DNA of 7,031 nucleotides from an uncultured Clostridia bacterium (GTDB lineage: Bacteria; Bacillota; Clostridia; Oscillospirales; Oscillospiraceae): contig CAMHRJ010000116.1 in NCBI GenBank assembly GCA_946187475.1, positions 1 through 7,031 on the forward strand, given 5' to 3'. The notes under the pieces were generated by a model. That model did not search any database. It was not told where the DNA came from and saw nothing but the letters and a program-made list of their open reading frames with translations. Positions 6,147 through 7,031 of the stretch are shown in pieces (position 1 is the first letter of the stretch; each line of letters starts with the position of its first letter). The position numbers were made by a program, and so were the translations under genes.

Positions 6147-7031
6147 CAGGCTTCGTTCTGGCCTTCGGCAATGTGCATATACTCGTCATAGGTGCACATC
6201 CGGTCGATGCAGCCGTCGGGGGTGATCTCGATGATGCGGTTGGCCACCGTCTGGGTCAGCTGGTGGTCGTGGCTGGTGAAGATGATGTTGTAGGGGAAGG
6301 CGGACATGCCGTTGTTCAACGCCGCAATGCTCTCCAGATCCAGATGGTTGGTGGGCTGGTCAAAGACCAGGAAGTTCGCGCCGCTGAGCATCATTTTGGA
6401 GATCATGCAGCGCACCTTCTCGCCGCCGGAGAGCACCTTGACCTGCTTATACACGTCGTCGCCGGAGAAGAGCATCCGGCCCAGGAAGGTGCGCAGGTAG
6501 CTCTCCCGCTTATCCACGGAGAACTGGCGCATCCAGTCGATCAGGTCATAATCGCAGCCGTCGAAATAGCTGCTGTGGTCAACGGGGAAGTAGGCCTGGG
6601 TTGTGCTGACGCCCCATTTGACCGTGCCTTCATCGGGTTCCTCGTCGCCCATGAGAATCTTGAACAGCATGGTGACAGCCCGCTCGTCCTTGCCGAGAAT
6701 GGCGATCTTATCTTCCTTGCCGACGATGAAGCTGACCTTGTTCAGGAGCTTTTCGCCGTCCACGGTCTTGGAGATCTCCGTGACGAACAGACGATCTTTG
6801 CCGGGCTCACGCTCTGCCTTGAAGCCGACCCAGGGATAGCGGCGGCTGGAGGCGGGCATTTCTTCCACGGTGAGTTTATCCAGCAGCTTCCGGCGGCTGG
6901 TGGCCTGGCGGGACTTGGACTTGTTGGCGGAGAAGCGGCGGATGAAGTTCTGCAGTTCTTCGATCTTCTGCTCGGCCCGCTTGTTCTGGTCCTTGATCAG
7001 CTTCTGCATCAGCTGGCTGGACTCATACCAG
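6146..7031 (-). CDS. ABC-F ATPase, YkpA/YbiT type, C-terminal half (5'-truncated by window edge)
   Basis: The gene enters from beyond base 7031; 294 C-terminal residues are visible. The visible part begins in the inter-domain linker with WYESSQL, followed by the basic stretch FSANKSKSRQATSRRK. This closely resembles E. coli YbiT and B. subtilis YkpA, soluble ATPases that act at the ribosomal E site. The second nucleotide-binding domain follows. The Walker A position reads AILGKDERAVTMLFKIL (about 6656-6703) and lacks the GKS/T core. The signature LSGGEKVR (about 6410-6433) is intact. The Walker B end reads FLVFDQPTNHLD, with Gln (bases 6356-6358) where the catalytic Glu is expected. The H-switch FTSHDHQL is present. 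The domain therefore probably binds or hydrolyses ATP poorly, and activity may rest on the first domain, which is outside the window. There is no C-terminal extension, in keeping with YbiT/YkpA and unlike many resistance-type ABC-F proteins. The stop overlaps the rlmD start as TGATG. Confidence 0.93.
   Translation of the reverse strand, partial: WYESSQLMQKLIKDQNKRAEQKIEELQNFIRRFSANKSKSRQATSRRKLLDKLTVEEMPASSRRYPWVGFKAEREPGKDRLFVTEISKTVDGEKLLNKVSFIVGKEDKIAILGKDERAVTMLFKILMGDEEPDEGTVKWGVSTTQAYFPVDHSSYFDGCDYDLIDWMRQFSVDKRESYLRTFLGRMLFSGDDVYKQVKVLSGGEKVRCMISKMMLSGANFLVFDQPTNHLDLESIAALNNGMSAFPYNIIFTSHDHQLTQTVANRIIEITPDGCIDRMCTYDEYMHIAEGQNEA

Overview
The window looks like ordinary chromosome from a moderately GC-rich Firmicute of the class Clostridia, most likely a gut member of the Oscillospiraceae/Ruminococcaceae group. 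This is inferred from strong AAAGGAG(G) ribosome-binding sites, tight gene packing, and gene types common in that group: an MMPL-type exporter with a secreted coiled-coil partner, a YkpA/YbiT-type ABC-F protein, a membrane-anchored XRE regulator and a small hypoxanthine-DNA glycosylase. No rRNA, tRNA, CRISPR array, insertion sequence, phage gene or attachment site is visible. No gene-free stretch exceeds about 75 bases.

Left part, plus strand (1-2498): the C-terminal half of an MMPL/RND-family membrane protein, cut by the window edge, overlaps by 14 bases the start of a 526-residue protein with an N-terminal membrane/signal segment and a long helical C-terminal half. The two are clearly one transcription unit. 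The second protein is probably an extracytoplasmic partner of the transporter.

Centre (about 2508-2545): a perfect 36-base palindrome with A-rich and T-rich flanks sits between the plus-strand unit and the converging minus-strand unit. It probably terminates both.

Right part, minus strand (7031 down to 2549): six genes in one direction with almost no spacing. In transcription order they are a 5'-truncated ABC-F protein, RlmD-type 23S rRNA uracil-C5 methyltransferase (TGATG overlap), a C39/papain-like putative cysteine peptidase (ATGA overlap), an isochorismatase-family hydrolase (23-base gap), an XRE regulator with two transmembrane helices (71-base gap containing a dyad), and a family-6-type hypoxanthine-DNA glycosylase (19-base gap). 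The first three are almost certainly co-translated. The 71-base gap may be a partial break in the operon. The first two products act on the ribosome and the last on damaged DNA. A shared maintenance or stress role is possible but not shown.

The point most worth a second look is the second nucleotide-binding domain of the ABC-F protein. It has lost the Walker A lysine and Ser/Thr and carries Gln in place of the catalytic Glu, yet keeps an intact LSGGE signature. I do not see a clearly novel multi-gene system here.
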